Translations under genes and position numbers: made by a program | Notes under the pieces: generated by a model | What the model was told of the DNA's origin: nothing | Database searches by the model: none | The model's input: the letters and a program-made list of their open reading frames with translations, nothing else | Shown: positions 26,899 through 35,144 of the stretch, piece after piece | How the letters are laid out: every line of letters begins with the position of its first letter | Numbering within the stretch: the stretch's first letter is position 1 | Assembly (NCBI GenBank): GCA_900771975.1 | Contig: CAAGPV010000049.1 | Coordinates: forward strand, 25,813-89,812 | Length of the DNA stretch: 64,000 nt | Source: an uncultured Prevotella sp. | GTDB taxonomy: Bacteria; Bacteroidota; Bacteroidia; Bacteroidales; Bacteroidaceae | Direction: 5' to 3'

Positions 26899-27825
26899 TC
26901 ATCTTGAACCTATCCACAAGAACACCATACCCAACAAGACCAACGCTAAATCTACCGCTTTGGATTTTAGGTTGCGTTCATGAAAAAACATTGCTCCGCA
27001 GAGAAAGGAAACAACGACACTACCTCGACGCACCATAGACACAATGGATATCATCGCTCCGGGCAGACTTAAAGCATAGAAATAGACAAAGTCGGCTGCA
27101 GAAAGGAATATACTTATCAGCACTATTCCCCAGTCCCATCGGAAATGGGTATTAAGTCGTTGGTTCACCTTTGAAGTCTTGGCAATGACGAGCAAGGTAA
27201 CTCCCATAAGCCCCATTTGGTAAAGGTTATACCAAGACTGTACAGCCATCCTGTCAAGACCAGCTCCGCCATCAGATGGACTTGCCATCAGATACTTATC
27301 ATACAGGCCACTTATAGCCCCAAGCACAGCGGCTATAACAATAAAGACAATCCAACGGTTGTGCTTGAAATCAAGTCCCTCCTTTTTGCCGCTTCGGCTC
27401 AACATCAAAAAGGACAAGACCGCCAAGAGCACACCAACCCATTGCCATAGATTGAGTTTTTCGCCAAACACCAGCAAAGCTCCCACCAAGACCATCACGG
27501 GTCGTGTGGCATTGATTGGGCCCACTATCGTCAAGGGCAAGTGCTTCATGCCGAAATAGCCAAACACCCAAGAAGACAACACGATAACGCTCTTCAGAAG
27601 AATGTACTTATGCATCTCCCAACCGCCTGCACCAACATGGAAGACAGAGCCATCCAACAAATGGGAACCGGCTGAAAGTAGTATAAGTGGCAAGAAAATG
27701 AGTGACGAAAAAAATGTATTGAGAAAGAGAACTGGAAAGACAGCATTGCCCTCCAAAGCCTTTTTCTTAAACGAATCATAAAATCCCAGCAACGCTGCCG
27801 AAAGAAATGCTAATACCAACCACAT
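26899..27825 (-). CDS. EamA/DMT-superfamily transporter
   Basis: 308 aa with ten predicted membrane helices in two EamA repeats of about 150 residues each. The conserved helix-4 region FGYFGMKHLPLTIVGPINAT and the equivalent in the second half, DFVYFYALSLPGAMISIVSM, support this. Family members export metabolites or take up small solutes; the substrate cannot be told. It lies 20 nt downstream of truA and may share its transcript. Confidence 0.85.
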   Translation of the reverse strand: MWLVLAFLSAALLGFYDSFKKKALEGNAVFPVLFLNTFFSSLIFLPLILLSAGSHLLDGSVFHVGAGGWEMHKYILLKSVIVLSSWVFGYFGMKHLPLTIVGPINATRPVMVLVGALLVFGEKLNLWQWVGVLLAVLSFLMLSRSGKKEGLDFKHNRWIVFIVIAAVLGAISGLYDKYLMASPSDGGAGLDRMAVQSWYNLYQMGLMGVTLLVIAKTSKVNQRLNTHFRWDWGIVLISIFLSAADFVYFYALSLPGAMISIVSMVRRGSVVVSFLCGAMFFHERNLKSKAVDLALVLLGMVFLWIGSR

Positions 27826-27845
27826 CTTTTTACCTAAATTTTATC

Positions 27846-28586
27846 TTAATATTTCACGTCCCACAAGAACAAAGCATTGCCTGGAACGCTTTCTCCAGCA
27901 TCACTGCGCGACCCACTTTGCAACACTTGCTGAAAGCCGTCAAGACTTAGCCGGTGGCGACCTACCTCTACCAACGTACCTACAACTGCTCTCACCATAT
28001 TACGCAGAAAGCGGTTGGCAGTTATGACAAACATCCATTGCCCGTCATCCTGATGAACAAAACGTGCCTCGCTGACCCGACAAACTGTAGTTGCACTGTC
28101 GGCTCCACTCTTACAAAAACAGGCAAAATCCTTCTCACCTAAAAGCAAAGAGGCTGCCTTTTGCATCAATGGAAAATCCAAATCATAATGAACTTCCCAC
28201 GCATAGTGGCGCAAAAATGGATTTTTGTGTTGATACAAGTAGTAATGGTAAGTGCGGCTGACCGCAGAAAACCGTGCATGCATTTCATTGCTTACGGGGT
28301 ATATCCTGTCAACGGATATATCACGAGGCAACAAGCGGTTGAGCCGATAAGCCAACTGCTGGCCATCCAAAGCTTTGTCACAATCAAAATGAGCCACCAT
28401 CAAACGGGCATGTACGCCCGCATCAGTACGCCCTGCGCCAACAACAGGCCACCCCTCCTTTCGACTGCCCAGTAAAAGACCAAGAGCTCGCTGCAGTTCT
28501 TCCTGCACAGAGTTGCCGTTGGGCTGGATTTGCCAACCGTGATAGGCGGTGCCATCATAAGAAAATGTGACAAAATATCGTTGCAT
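27846..28586 (-). CDS. truA: tRNA pseudouridine(38-40) synthase
   Basis: 246 aa. Catalytic Asp55 is in GAGRTDAGVHA, and the substrate-binding start FSYDGTAYHGWQIQP and the C-terminal FLRNMVRAVVGTLVEVG are TruA signatures. It converts uridines 38-40 of tRNA anticodon arms to pseudouridine. It is followed by the EamA gene and preceded by comEC (14 nt apart), all on the minus strand. Confidence 0.95.
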   Translation of the reverse strand: MQRYFVTFSYDGTAYHGWQIQPNGNSVQEELQRALGLLLGSRKEGWPVVGAGRTDAGVHARLMVAHFDCDKALDGQQLAYRLNRLLPRDISVDRIYPVSNEMHARFSAVSRTYHYYLYQHKNPFLRHYAWEVHYDLDFPLMQKAASLLLGEKDFACFCKSGADSATTVCRVSEARFVHQDDGQWMFVITANRFLRNMVRAVVGTLVEVGRHRLSLDGFQQVLQSGSRSDAGESVPGNALFLWDVKY

Positions 28587-28599
28587 AATGGGCGCAAAG

Positions 28600-30129
28600 T
28601 TACGAAATTATCTCATGGCGGACAAAAAATTGATGAAGGAAATAGAGACAAGCCAACACTACATACACAGCAAGAACTTGTCCAACCGACCAATGAAGCT
28701 GACCGATACTTGAACCTGGTAAAGCCGCTATGTGGGCAAGAGCAGCATTTTGAAAACCAGCGACGTCAGAAAGAATATGTGACAAAAGTGTTTCTACAGG
28801 TTGAACCGGTGATAGTAGCAATAAGACGACAGTTCCATAAAGCAAAAAGGTAGCACATGGAATAGCTATAAAATTGGACAAGAGAAAATAGCACGAGAAC
28901 CTTCCAAAATAAAAAATCACCAAAGGAGCCGTTCCTATCTGCGCTGCCACCGATGTAGAGGCAAGTCCACAAACGGCTCGCAGCCAACGATGGGCAAACA
29001 AAAAAGCCATCAACTTCGTCCCCAAGAACAAACGGGAGAAAAGCAAGATGGAAAAGACCGAAGCAAACGACAACTGAAAACTGATGTCATAAAGGGTCAT
29101 TGGATTGGTTGTCAGCAACAACACTCCTGCCAAAGACAACGTGTTTATCGACACAGAATTGCGTTGTAAGAGGGTGGCTATGGAACACACTGTCAACATT
29201 ATGGCTGAACGCATCACCGAAGGACTCATCCCTACCATCACAACATATCCCCAAACAAAGGACAGTATGACAACTTGAGACAACCATTGCTTCCGCCATC
29301 CCATCATCAAGAAAGACAACAGAGTATAGATGATGCCCAAATGCAATCCAGAAAGAGCCAGAATATGCGAAGCTCCTGCCAACGAATAATCGTCTTGAAC
29401 CGATGGTAACAATTGGGATTTTTCACCTAAAACCATTGCCGCTATCACCGCATAGGCCTGCCCATCAAGCCCCGCCAACTGCAAACGTTCCAACAAATAA
29501 TGCCTGAACCGCTTGGCCAACAATATCGTTCGCTGAACGGAAGAGAGGGAAGACAAATCGACTTCTGCTTCTTTCCACTGGTTGAAATAGATGAAGGTTT
29601 GAGCCTTGTAACCGTGACAACGTAGCCAACGGGCATAATCAAAAGAACTGTTACAGTAATTGGAGGGGACAACCAGCAGGGATCGAGCTTTAATTCCCAT
29701 ACCTACCTGCAAACGCTTCCATCTGTTGTCAAGTGTGTCACGCAATATGCTGGCTTTCACCTTCAAACCATTCGCCCCGTCCATAAGCAAGAAGTCTGTT
29801 TGCACCACACGTCCGTGTACAACAGGTTCACTTGTTAAAACGGCACTGTAAGACACTTCGTGAGCTGGCAAATCGACCTGTGTATCCGCAATAGCACGAG
29901 ACATGAGAAAACCACCAAGACACAAAAAGGTAGTCAAGACACCAAAAGCCTGAAGAAAAGGATACTTGGAAAGAAACAACGTAGAACACAATGCCATCAC
30001 CATCATCAGCAACCAAAACGACAAAGTTGGAAAAGCTTGCCCCAACAACAAGCCTACAACCAATGCTACAAAAACCTTTAGCAGAGGATAGAGGGCATAA
30101 AAGCGGGATGTAACGTTCTGATTTTGCAT
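28600..30129 (-). CDS. comEC: ComEC/Rec2-family DNA-uptake membrane protein, short form
   Basis: 509 aa from the ATG at 30129. An ORF start at 30153 would place a -7 element inside the coding region. An N-terminal ComEC domain (VHGRVVQTDFLLMDGANGLKV, OB-like) is followed by the Competence domain with LALSGLHLGIIYTLLSFL and GMSPSVMRSAIM, rich in membrane spans. The C-terminal metallo-beta-lactamase domain of full-length ComEC is absent. The chain ends with helices soon after the membrane core. The family moves single-stranded DNA across the inner membrane. Confidence 0.9.
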   Translation of the reverse strand: MQNQNVTSRFYALYPLLKVFVALVVGLLLGQAFPTLSFWLLMMVMALCSTLFLSKYPFLQAFGVLTTFLCLGGFLMSRAIADTQVDLPAHEVSYSAVLTSEPVVHGRVVQTDFLLMDGANGLKVKASILRDTLDNRWKRLQVGMGIKARSLLVVPSNYCNSSFDYARWLRCHGYKAQTFIYFNQWKEAEVDLSSLSSVQRTILLAKRFRHYLLERLQLAGLDGQAYAVIAAMVLGEKSQLLPSVQDDYSLAGASHILALSGLHLGIIYTLLSFLMMGWRKQWLSQVVILSFVWGYVVMVGMSPSVMRSAIMLTVCSIATLLQRNSVSINTLSLAGVLLLTTNPMTLYDISFQLSFASVFSILLFSRLFLGTKLMAFLFAHRWLRAVCGLASTSVAAQIGTAPLVIFYFGRFSCYFLLSNFIAIPCATFLLYGTVVLLLLSPVQPVETLLSHILSDVAGFQNAALAHIAALPGSSIGQLHWSVGQVLAVYVVLACLYFLHQFFVRHEIIS

Positions 30130-30142
30130 AGATAATCGGTTA

Positions 30143-30174
30143 CAAACATACAAATTTTAATATAATCCCACAAG
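30143..30174 (-). promoter_or_regulatory. Promoter of comEC
   Basis: On the minus strand: CTTG (30174-30171, one mismatch to TTTG), a 20-nt spacer, TATGTTTG (30150-30143). It supports the ComEC start at 30129. Confidence 0.6.
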
Positions 30175-30193
30175 ATAATAGAAAATAATTGAG

Positions 30194-30201
30194 TATTTTT
30201 G
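30194..30201 (+). promoter_or_regulatory. -7 element upstream of the M6 metalloprotease gene
   Basis: TATTTTTG matches TAnnTTTG, 27 nt before the ATG. No clear -33 box. Confidence 0.55.
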
Positions 30202-30227
30202 CAGAAATAAATAACAACTAAAAAGAT

Positions 30228-31982
30228 ATGAAACGTTTATTATCAACCTTATGGCTTTTACTTTGTGTTGTTGCTATATGGGCTGCAAAAGCAAACGGTG
30301 AACCCGTCACCATCACCCAGCCTGACGGTACACAACTCACAGTGGTTCTTCATGGCGACGAGAATGTCAACTGGTACACAACCCTTGACGGGGTTCTGCT
30401 GGTTCAACAAAACCGTGCTTATTATATCGCCAAGGTTTCTGACGATGGAACACTCGCTGCAACAACTTTGTTAGCCCACTCGCCCTTGCAAAGAAACAAT
30501 TTGGAAAAAGCGGCTATTGCAGCACAAGACTATGTAGCTTTCCAACAACAATTTGTTCAAAAAGAAGCTCCAGTCAACAAAATCAGTGTTGACCCCAACC
30601 CACAAAACCATTATTTTCCCCACACAGGAGCGCCTAAAGCACTTGTTCTGCTGGTAGAATTTAGTGACACAACGTTCTCTTTGGCAGACCCGAAAGCAAG
30701 TTTCGAGCAATATCTGAACGGAGAAGGACGCCCCACTAACTTAGGAGGAAGAGAAGACCTCAACTATAAAAGCGTGAAACAATATTTTAGCGACATGAGC
30801 AACGGCACTTTTACGCCTGTGTTCGACGTCAAAGGGGTATATCATCTTGCCCATCCATTGGCCTATTATGGGGAAGGAAAGAGCGACCATATCGAGCGCT
30901 TGATTCCCGATGCTTGCCAAGCTGCAGTCAATGCAGGAGTAGACTTTTCTGAATATGACGCTGACAACGACGGATATGTAGACCTCGTTTATGTCATTTA
31001 CGCAGGCTATTCGGCAAGCATTTCCGGAAACTCCACCGATTGTATTTGGCCCAAGTCCGGCACAACGAATGGAGGTACATACAACGGAAAGAAGGTTTTC
31101 CGCTATGGAGTAAACAACGAGCTAAATGGGTATCCCGGTTGTTATGCATCGGAACCTCACAAGCGCATCAATGGCTTGGGATTGTTTGTTCACGAATTCT
31201 CACACACTATGGGCCTACCTGACCTATATGCAACTTCGGGGTCAACCGGTGACGGTGAAAACAATCAGGGAATGGAATACTGGGATGTGATGGACGGTGG
31301 CGAATATGTCAACAATGGCCACTACCCTACGGCATATACCGCTTGGGAGCGGGAAGTCTTAGGGTGGTTTAGCCCAGACACACTTACCGACACGCTCGCT
31401 GTCGAACAACTTGCCCCTATCGATTATGGCGGAAAAGCATTTAAGATATTCAATGGCGACACCCAAGAGTATGTCATGGTGCAAAACATACAGCAAGCAG
31501 GATGGAACAGCAAGTTGCCAGGACACGGTCTTTTGGCTTATCGGGTGAACTATCAGAGATCTACTGTCAACGTAGGGGACAGACCCAACAACACTAAAGG
31601 ACAACCCCAAATAGTTGTATTGGCAGCTGACGGAATGCTGAAAGCCGCCTCACAATGTAGCTCACGCGATGAATATTATACAGAATTGGCAGGCGACCCT
31701 TATCCCGGGACAACTGGTTGTGACAGCGTTTCATTTGAAATGACAGACCATTCTATTTTGAACAAACCCCTTGTCGACATCAACGAAAGCGAAGAAGGCT
31801 ATATCCGCTTCGATTTCTTGGGAAAGAAAACCATTGTTGACAACATTTCAACAATTACATCGGAAACTGACAACCGCACAAGCAATAATATCTATACGCT
31901 CGACGGACGCTACATGGGCAACCGAATAGAGAACCTGCCTAAAGGCATCTACCTCTATAAAGGTAAAAAACTAGTGAAATAA
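30228..31982 (+). CDS. Secreted M6-family metalloprotease with type IX-type C-terminal tail
   Basis: 584 aa. A signal peptide (MKRLLSTLWLLLCVVAIWAA) and a propeptide-like region precede the M6 catalytic domain. The zinc site is FVHEFSHTMGLPDLY (HExxHxxGxxD), and MEYWDVMDGG is the Met-turn-like segment. The C-terminal ~40 residues (NIYTLDGRYMGNRIENLPKG then IYLYKGKKLVK) look like the type IX secretion sorting domain found on secreted Prevotella proteins. M6 proteases (immune inhibitor A group) degrade host proteins, so a role outside the cell is likely. This is a single gene ended by the hairpin at 32022-32057. Confidence 0.9.
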   Translation: MKRLLSTLWLLLCVVAIWAAKANGEPVTITQPDGTQLTVVLHGDENVNWYTTLDGVLLVQQNRAYYIAKVSDDGTLAATTLLAHSPLQRNNLEKAAIAAQDYVAFQQQFVQKEAPVNKISVDPNPQNHYFPHTGAPKALVLLVEFSDTTFSLADPKASFEQYLNGEGRPTNLGGREDLNYKSVKQYFSDMSNGTFTPVFDVKGVYHLAHPLAYYGEGKSDHIERLIPDACQAAVNAGVDFSEYDADNDGYVDLVYVIYAGYSASISGNSTDCIWPKSGTTNGGTYNGKKVFRYGVNNELNGYPGCYASEPHKRINGLGLFVHEFSHTMGLPDLYATSGSTGDGENNQGMEYWDVMDGGEYVNNGHYPTAYTAWEREVLGWFSPDTLTDTLAVEQLAPIDYGGKAFKIFNGDTQEYVMVQNIQQAGWNSKLPGHGLLAYRVNYQRSTVNVGDRPNNTKGQPQIVVLAADGMLKAASQCSSRDEYYTELAGDPYPGTTGCDSVSFEMTDHSILNKPLVDINESEEGYIRFDFLGKKTIVDNISTITSETDNRTSNNIYTLDGRYMGNRIENLPKGIYLYKGKKLVK

Positions 31983-32021
31983 AGCATCCAAAGAAGTCGT
32001 AGAAAACGACTTATACAATGA

Positions 32022-32057
32022 AGAGGGGCTATGCAATTGATATTGCATAGCCCCTCT
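32022..32057. terminator. Convergent terminator, 16-bp perfect stem
   Basis: Arms AGAGGGGCTATGCAAT (32022-32037) and its exact complement (32042-32057) enclose a 4-nt loop, between the ends of the metalloprotease and rny genes. A smaller AAGTCGT/ACGACTT hairpin precedes it at 31994-32012. T tracts are weak on both sides. Confidence 0.7.
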
Positions 32058-32079
32058 GAAATATTTTAAGGTTCGGGGC

Positions 32080-33612
32080 TTACTTGGCGTAGGCAACCGA
32101 ACGGGTTTCACGAATAACAGTAATCCTAACTTGTCCGGGATAGGTCATTTCGTTTTGTATCTTCGTTGCGATTTCACTTGAAAGCTTTTCACTCTCGGCA
32201 TCATCCATCTTGTCAGCACCCACAATGACACGTAATTCACGGCCAGCCTGAATAGCATAGGTCTTGGTAACGCCAGGATAGCTCATGGCAATGGCTTCAA
32301 GGTCGTTCAATCGCTTGATGTAAGCTTCTACAATCTCACGGCGAGCACCTGGACGAGCACCACTAATGGCATCGCAAACCTGTACTATAGGAGCTATCAT
32401 GGTGGTCATCTCTTCCTCATCGTGGTGAGCCGCAATAGCATTTACAATCTCCGGCTTTTCTTTATACTTCTCTGCTATCTTTGCTCCATAGAGTGCGTGC
32501 GGCAGATCAGTTTCCTCGTCTGGCACCTTTCCTATGTCATGCAGCAAACCAGCTCGCTTGGCTTTCTTCGGATTCAAGCCCAACTCGGCAGCCATCACAG
32601 CACACAAATTGGCAGTTTCACGTGCATGTTGCAAAAGGTTTTGTCCATAAGAAGAACGATATTTCATCTTACCTATAATGCGAATGAGTTCGGGATGTAA
32701 CCCATGAATGCCCAAATCAATGGCTGTCCGCTTTCCGGTTTCAACAATTTCGTTATCCAATTGCTTTTTCACTTTCGCTACCACTTCCTCTATGCGAGCA
32801 GGGTGGATGCGACCGTCTGAAACCAATTGATGCAATGCCAAGCGACAAGTTTCACGACGAATCGGGTCAAAGGCACTTATCACAATGGCTTCGGGGGTGT
32901 CATCAACCACAATCTCCACTCCTGTAGCTGCTTCCAAGGCACGGATGTTGCGACCTTCACGACCGATAATGCGGCCTTTCACCTCATCGTTGTCAATATG
33001 GAAGACACTCACAGAGTTTTCGATGGCAGTTTCTGTAGCTACACGTTGTATAGTTTTAATAACTATCTTCTTGGCTTCCTGATTGGCATTAAGCTTTGCT
33101 TCATCGATAATTTCATTGACATAACTTGCAGCATCAAGTTTCGCCTTGTCCTTCAAGCTCTCAACTAACCTGTTTTTAGCCTCTTCTGCAGAAAGGCCGG
33201 AAAGCTCTTCCAGCTTTACACGTTCCTGTTCTTGCATCTTTACAAGTTCTTCTTGCTTTACTTGCAGGAGCTTGTTCTCATTATCAATACGTTGTTGCAA
33301 TTTGTCAACCTCTTGTTTACGACGGTTTAATTCATCCTGACGCTGGTTGAGTGTGAGTTCACGTTGCTTTAAACGATTTTCTCCCTGCTGGATTTTCTGG
33401 TTGCGTTGTTGGGATTCTTTCTCGAGTTCACTTTTCTTGTTTAGGAACTTTTCTTTTACTTCCAACAACTTTTTCTCTTTGAGAACTTCGGCATCTTTTT
33501 CTGCCTTGTCCATCAATTCACGGTATTTGCCAGTGAGCACATACCGAAATATTAAAAAGCCAACGACTCCTCCGACAAGCAGAGCAGCCACGGCAATAAC
33601 AACATATAACAT
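32080..33612 (-). CDS. rny: Ribonuclease Y
   Basis: 510 aa. An N-terminal membrane anchor (AVAALLVGGVVGFLIFRYVL) precedes a long coiled coil (~25-200). A KH domain (GRIIGREGRNIRALEAATGV) and an HD domain (ARETANLCAVMAAELG, RAGLLHDIGKVPDEE) follow. The enzyme starts mRNA decay by endonucleolytic cuts at the inner membrane. It lies 30 nt downstream of zapA on the same strand. Confidence 0.96.
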   Translation of the reverse strand: MLYVVIAVAALLVGGVVGFLIFRYVLTGKYRELMDKAEKDAEVLKEKKLLEVKEKFLNKKSELEKESQQRNQKIQQGENRLKQRELTLNQRQDELNRRKQEVDKLQQRIDNENKLLQVKQEELVKMQEQERVKLEELSGLSAEEAKNRLVESLKDKAKLDAASYVNEIIDEAKLNANQEAKKIVIKTIQRVATETAIENSVSVFHIDNDEVKGRIIGREGRNIRALEAATGVEIVVDDTPEAIVISAFDPIRRETCRLALHQLVSDGRIHPARIEEVVAKVKKQLDNEIVETGKRTAIDLGIHGLHPELIRIIGKMKYRSSYGQNLLQHARETANLCAVMAAELGLNPKKAKRAGLLHDIGKVPDEETDLPHALYGAKIAEKYKEKPEIVNAIAAHHDEEEMTTMIAPIVQVCDAISGARPGARREIVEAYIKRLNDLEAIAMSYPGVTKTYAIQAGRELRVIVGADKMDDAESEKLSSEIATKIQNEMTYPGQVRITVIRETRSVAYAK

Positions 33613-33642
33613 ATTTTTAATTCAAATTTATTAATATTCTCT

Positions 33643-33933
33643 TCACTTTAACGCATCTTCAATCTCCGAAGTGAGTTTGCCGAGAATATCACTAAAGGGT
33701 GCCGTATCGTTTCGGTCCAGCTCTTTTTCATAATAAAGGGCTATTTCTATAAGGGCCATATAAAGTATTTCCTTATCGCTTTTCTTACCTTTAAAAACGC
33801 TTGAATAGGCATTTACTCTATCAGTAATTAGTTTTGCAGCATTACGATAGTACACTTCATCGCTCCGATCAATGTTAATAGACATATCGGTATCATATAC
33901 ATGAAGTCTTATATGTAGCTTATCTTCTGCCAT
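33643..33933 (-). CDS. zapA: Cell division protein ZapA
   Basis: 96 aa. The N-terminal beta-hairpin region (LHIRLHVYDTDMSINIDRSD) and helix with EVYYRNAAKLITDRVNAYSS fit ZapA, followed by a short coiled coil. ZapA bundles FtsZ protofilaments at the division site. It lies between a coiled-coil protein gene (10 nt) and rny, an arrangement that recurs in Bacteroidota as far as I recall. Confidence 0.85.
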   Translation of the reverse strand: MAEDKLHIRLHVYDTDMSINIDRSDEVYYRNAAKLITDRVNAYSSVFKGKKSDKEILYMALIEIALYYEKELDRNDTAPFSDILGKLTSEIEDALK

Positions 33934-33943
33934 TCATCTCGGG

Positions 33944-34237
33944 TTATTTCTCACTCAGTAGAGTGATGCATTTATTAACGTCGCGAATAAGTTTGGCCAA
34001 TCGTTTCTGGGCGCCTTCCATATCGCCGTTGGATATTTCGATCATTCTTGCCATCTTGAGCGACTGATAATCGTTGTCTGCCTGTTGCAACTTAGATTTA
34101 AGATTTGCAATCTCACGATCACGCTCGTCTACCATCTCATAAAGGCTAACATTTTCCTCCTTCATTTGCCGATAATGGAGAATCATCTGCCTCACACGGG
34201 TCGTAAACTTATTGAGTGTTTCCTCGTTCGCAGTCAT
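33944..34237 (-). CDS. Small coiled-coil protein upstream of zapA
   Basis: 97 aa, almost wholly helical and heptad-like (MKEENVSLYEMVDERDREIA, NLKSKLQQADNDYQSLKM). No enzyme motif. It starts the transcript containing zapA and rny, with a good promoter at 34258-34289. By size, coiled-coil content and position it could be a ZapB-like partner of ZapA; this is inference. The last segment (LAKLIRDVNKCITLLSEK) is a distinct amphipathic helix. Confidence 0.75.
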   Translation of the reverse strand: MTANEETLNKFTTRVRQMILHYRQMKEENVSLYEMVDERDREIANLKSKLQQADNDYQSLKMARMIEISNGDMEGAQKRLAKLIRDVNKCITLLSEK

Positions 34238-34257
34238 ACAATTGGTTATTTAGGCTA

Positions 34258-34289
34258 CAAATTTAGTTGAATTTTCTGAGACCACCAAA
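34258..34289 (-). promoter_or_regulatory. Promoter of the coiled-coil/zapA/rny operon
   Basis: On the minus strand: TTTG (34289-34286), a 20-nt spacer, TAAATTTG (34265-34258). Both boxes match the consensus exactly. Confidence 0.8.
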
Positions 34290-34326
34290 TTCTTCGTCTG
34301 ATTTTTACATATTGACTATTAGGCCG

Positions 34327-34962
34327 TTACTTCTTATCCAATTGCTCTTCTGCCGGCTTTGGCTCTTTCTTGGCAAGCATCACCACCTGATAAACAAAGT
34401 CAGTAATCCATTTTTGGGAGAAACCTAAGCGAGCATTATATTGACGTAATGAAGCTACGGTTTTCAAAACGCCAGCATCACTGAAGTCGTTTTTTGTAAA
34501 AATGTCGTTAACCGTTTTCTCCGTCATGGTGTAAATCACTTTCTTGAATATACCAGGCATTCTAAGCTTAAACTTCATAAGATTGCCCACAAGCATCATC
34601 AAATCTTGTGTAAATCCCTGAAATTGGAAAAGATAAGGTTGCATATCTTGCAACTTCTTGCAGTTTTTCTTAAGGCTTTGGTCTATCTCTGCAAAAAAAT
34701 CATCATCTGTTTTGTACATTTCTTTCATCATCTTTTTGCAATGAGCCTTTTCGCCAACGCCCAATTTGTTGTTAACGGTTTTCACATGAAGCGTGGTCTT
34801 GAAAACACGCAAGTCAGGTAGCATAGCCAAGTTAGTAATACCCAAACGGGTAGCTATGGCAGCCTGAAAATATACACGGACGAGAGTCATATAATCTTGC
34901 ATTCCGCCGACTTTCTCTGAAGACGCTTGTTGTTTGCCGAACAATTTAGATATTATTCCCAT
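34327..34962 (-). CDS. Conserved-looking hypothetical protein, 211 aa
   Basis: No recognised family. It is a soluble, helix-rich, Lys- and Met-rich chain starting MGIISKLFGKQQ, with no signal peptide and no membrane span. Phe/Met-rich helices (YLFQFQGFTQDLMMLVGNLM) dominate the middle. A TAACTTTG element lies 57 nt upstream of the start (35019-35026, minus strand), so it is probably a single-gene transcript. It is divergent from the exopolysaccharide genes. Codon use looks like its neighbours. Confidence 0.7.
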   Translation of the reverse strand: MGIISKLFGKQQASSEKVGGMQDYMTLVRVYFQAAIATRLGITNLAMLPDLRVFKTTLHVKTVNNKLGVGEKAHCKKMMKEMYKTDDDFFAEIDQSLKKNCKKLQDMQPYLFQFQGFTQDLMMLVGNLMKFKLRMPGIFKKVIYTMTEKTVNDIFTKNDFSDAGVLKTVASLRQYNARLGFSQKWITDFVYQVVMLAKKEPKPAEEQLDKK

Positions 34963-35018
34963 TGTTTTGTAAAGATTTTTAACTGTTAAAACGTAATTGT
35001 CACGTTATTTTTCATGCG

Positions 35019-35026
35019 CAAAGTTA
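35019..35026 (-). promoter_or_regulatory. -7 element upstream of the 211-aa protein gene
   Basis: TAACTTTG on the minus strand, an exact TAnnTTTG match; no TTTG at proper spacing. Confidence 0.5.
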
Positions 35027-35101
35027 CGAATTTATTGCAAAAATGACATTGATAGATAAAAGATTTTTAGATATTACATCCACACTTTCAACTTTTATTC
35101 A

Positions 35102-35109
35102 TACCTTTG
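35102..35109 (+). promoter_or_regulatory. -7 element of the exopolysaccharide operon
   Basis: TACCTTTG matches TAnnTTTG, 36 nt before the chosen ATG at 35145. It excludes the longer frame starting at 35043. The -33 box is not clear. Confidence 0.6.
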
Positions 35110-35144
35110 CATTGTTTAAACTAAAAATAAATATAAGACTATCG

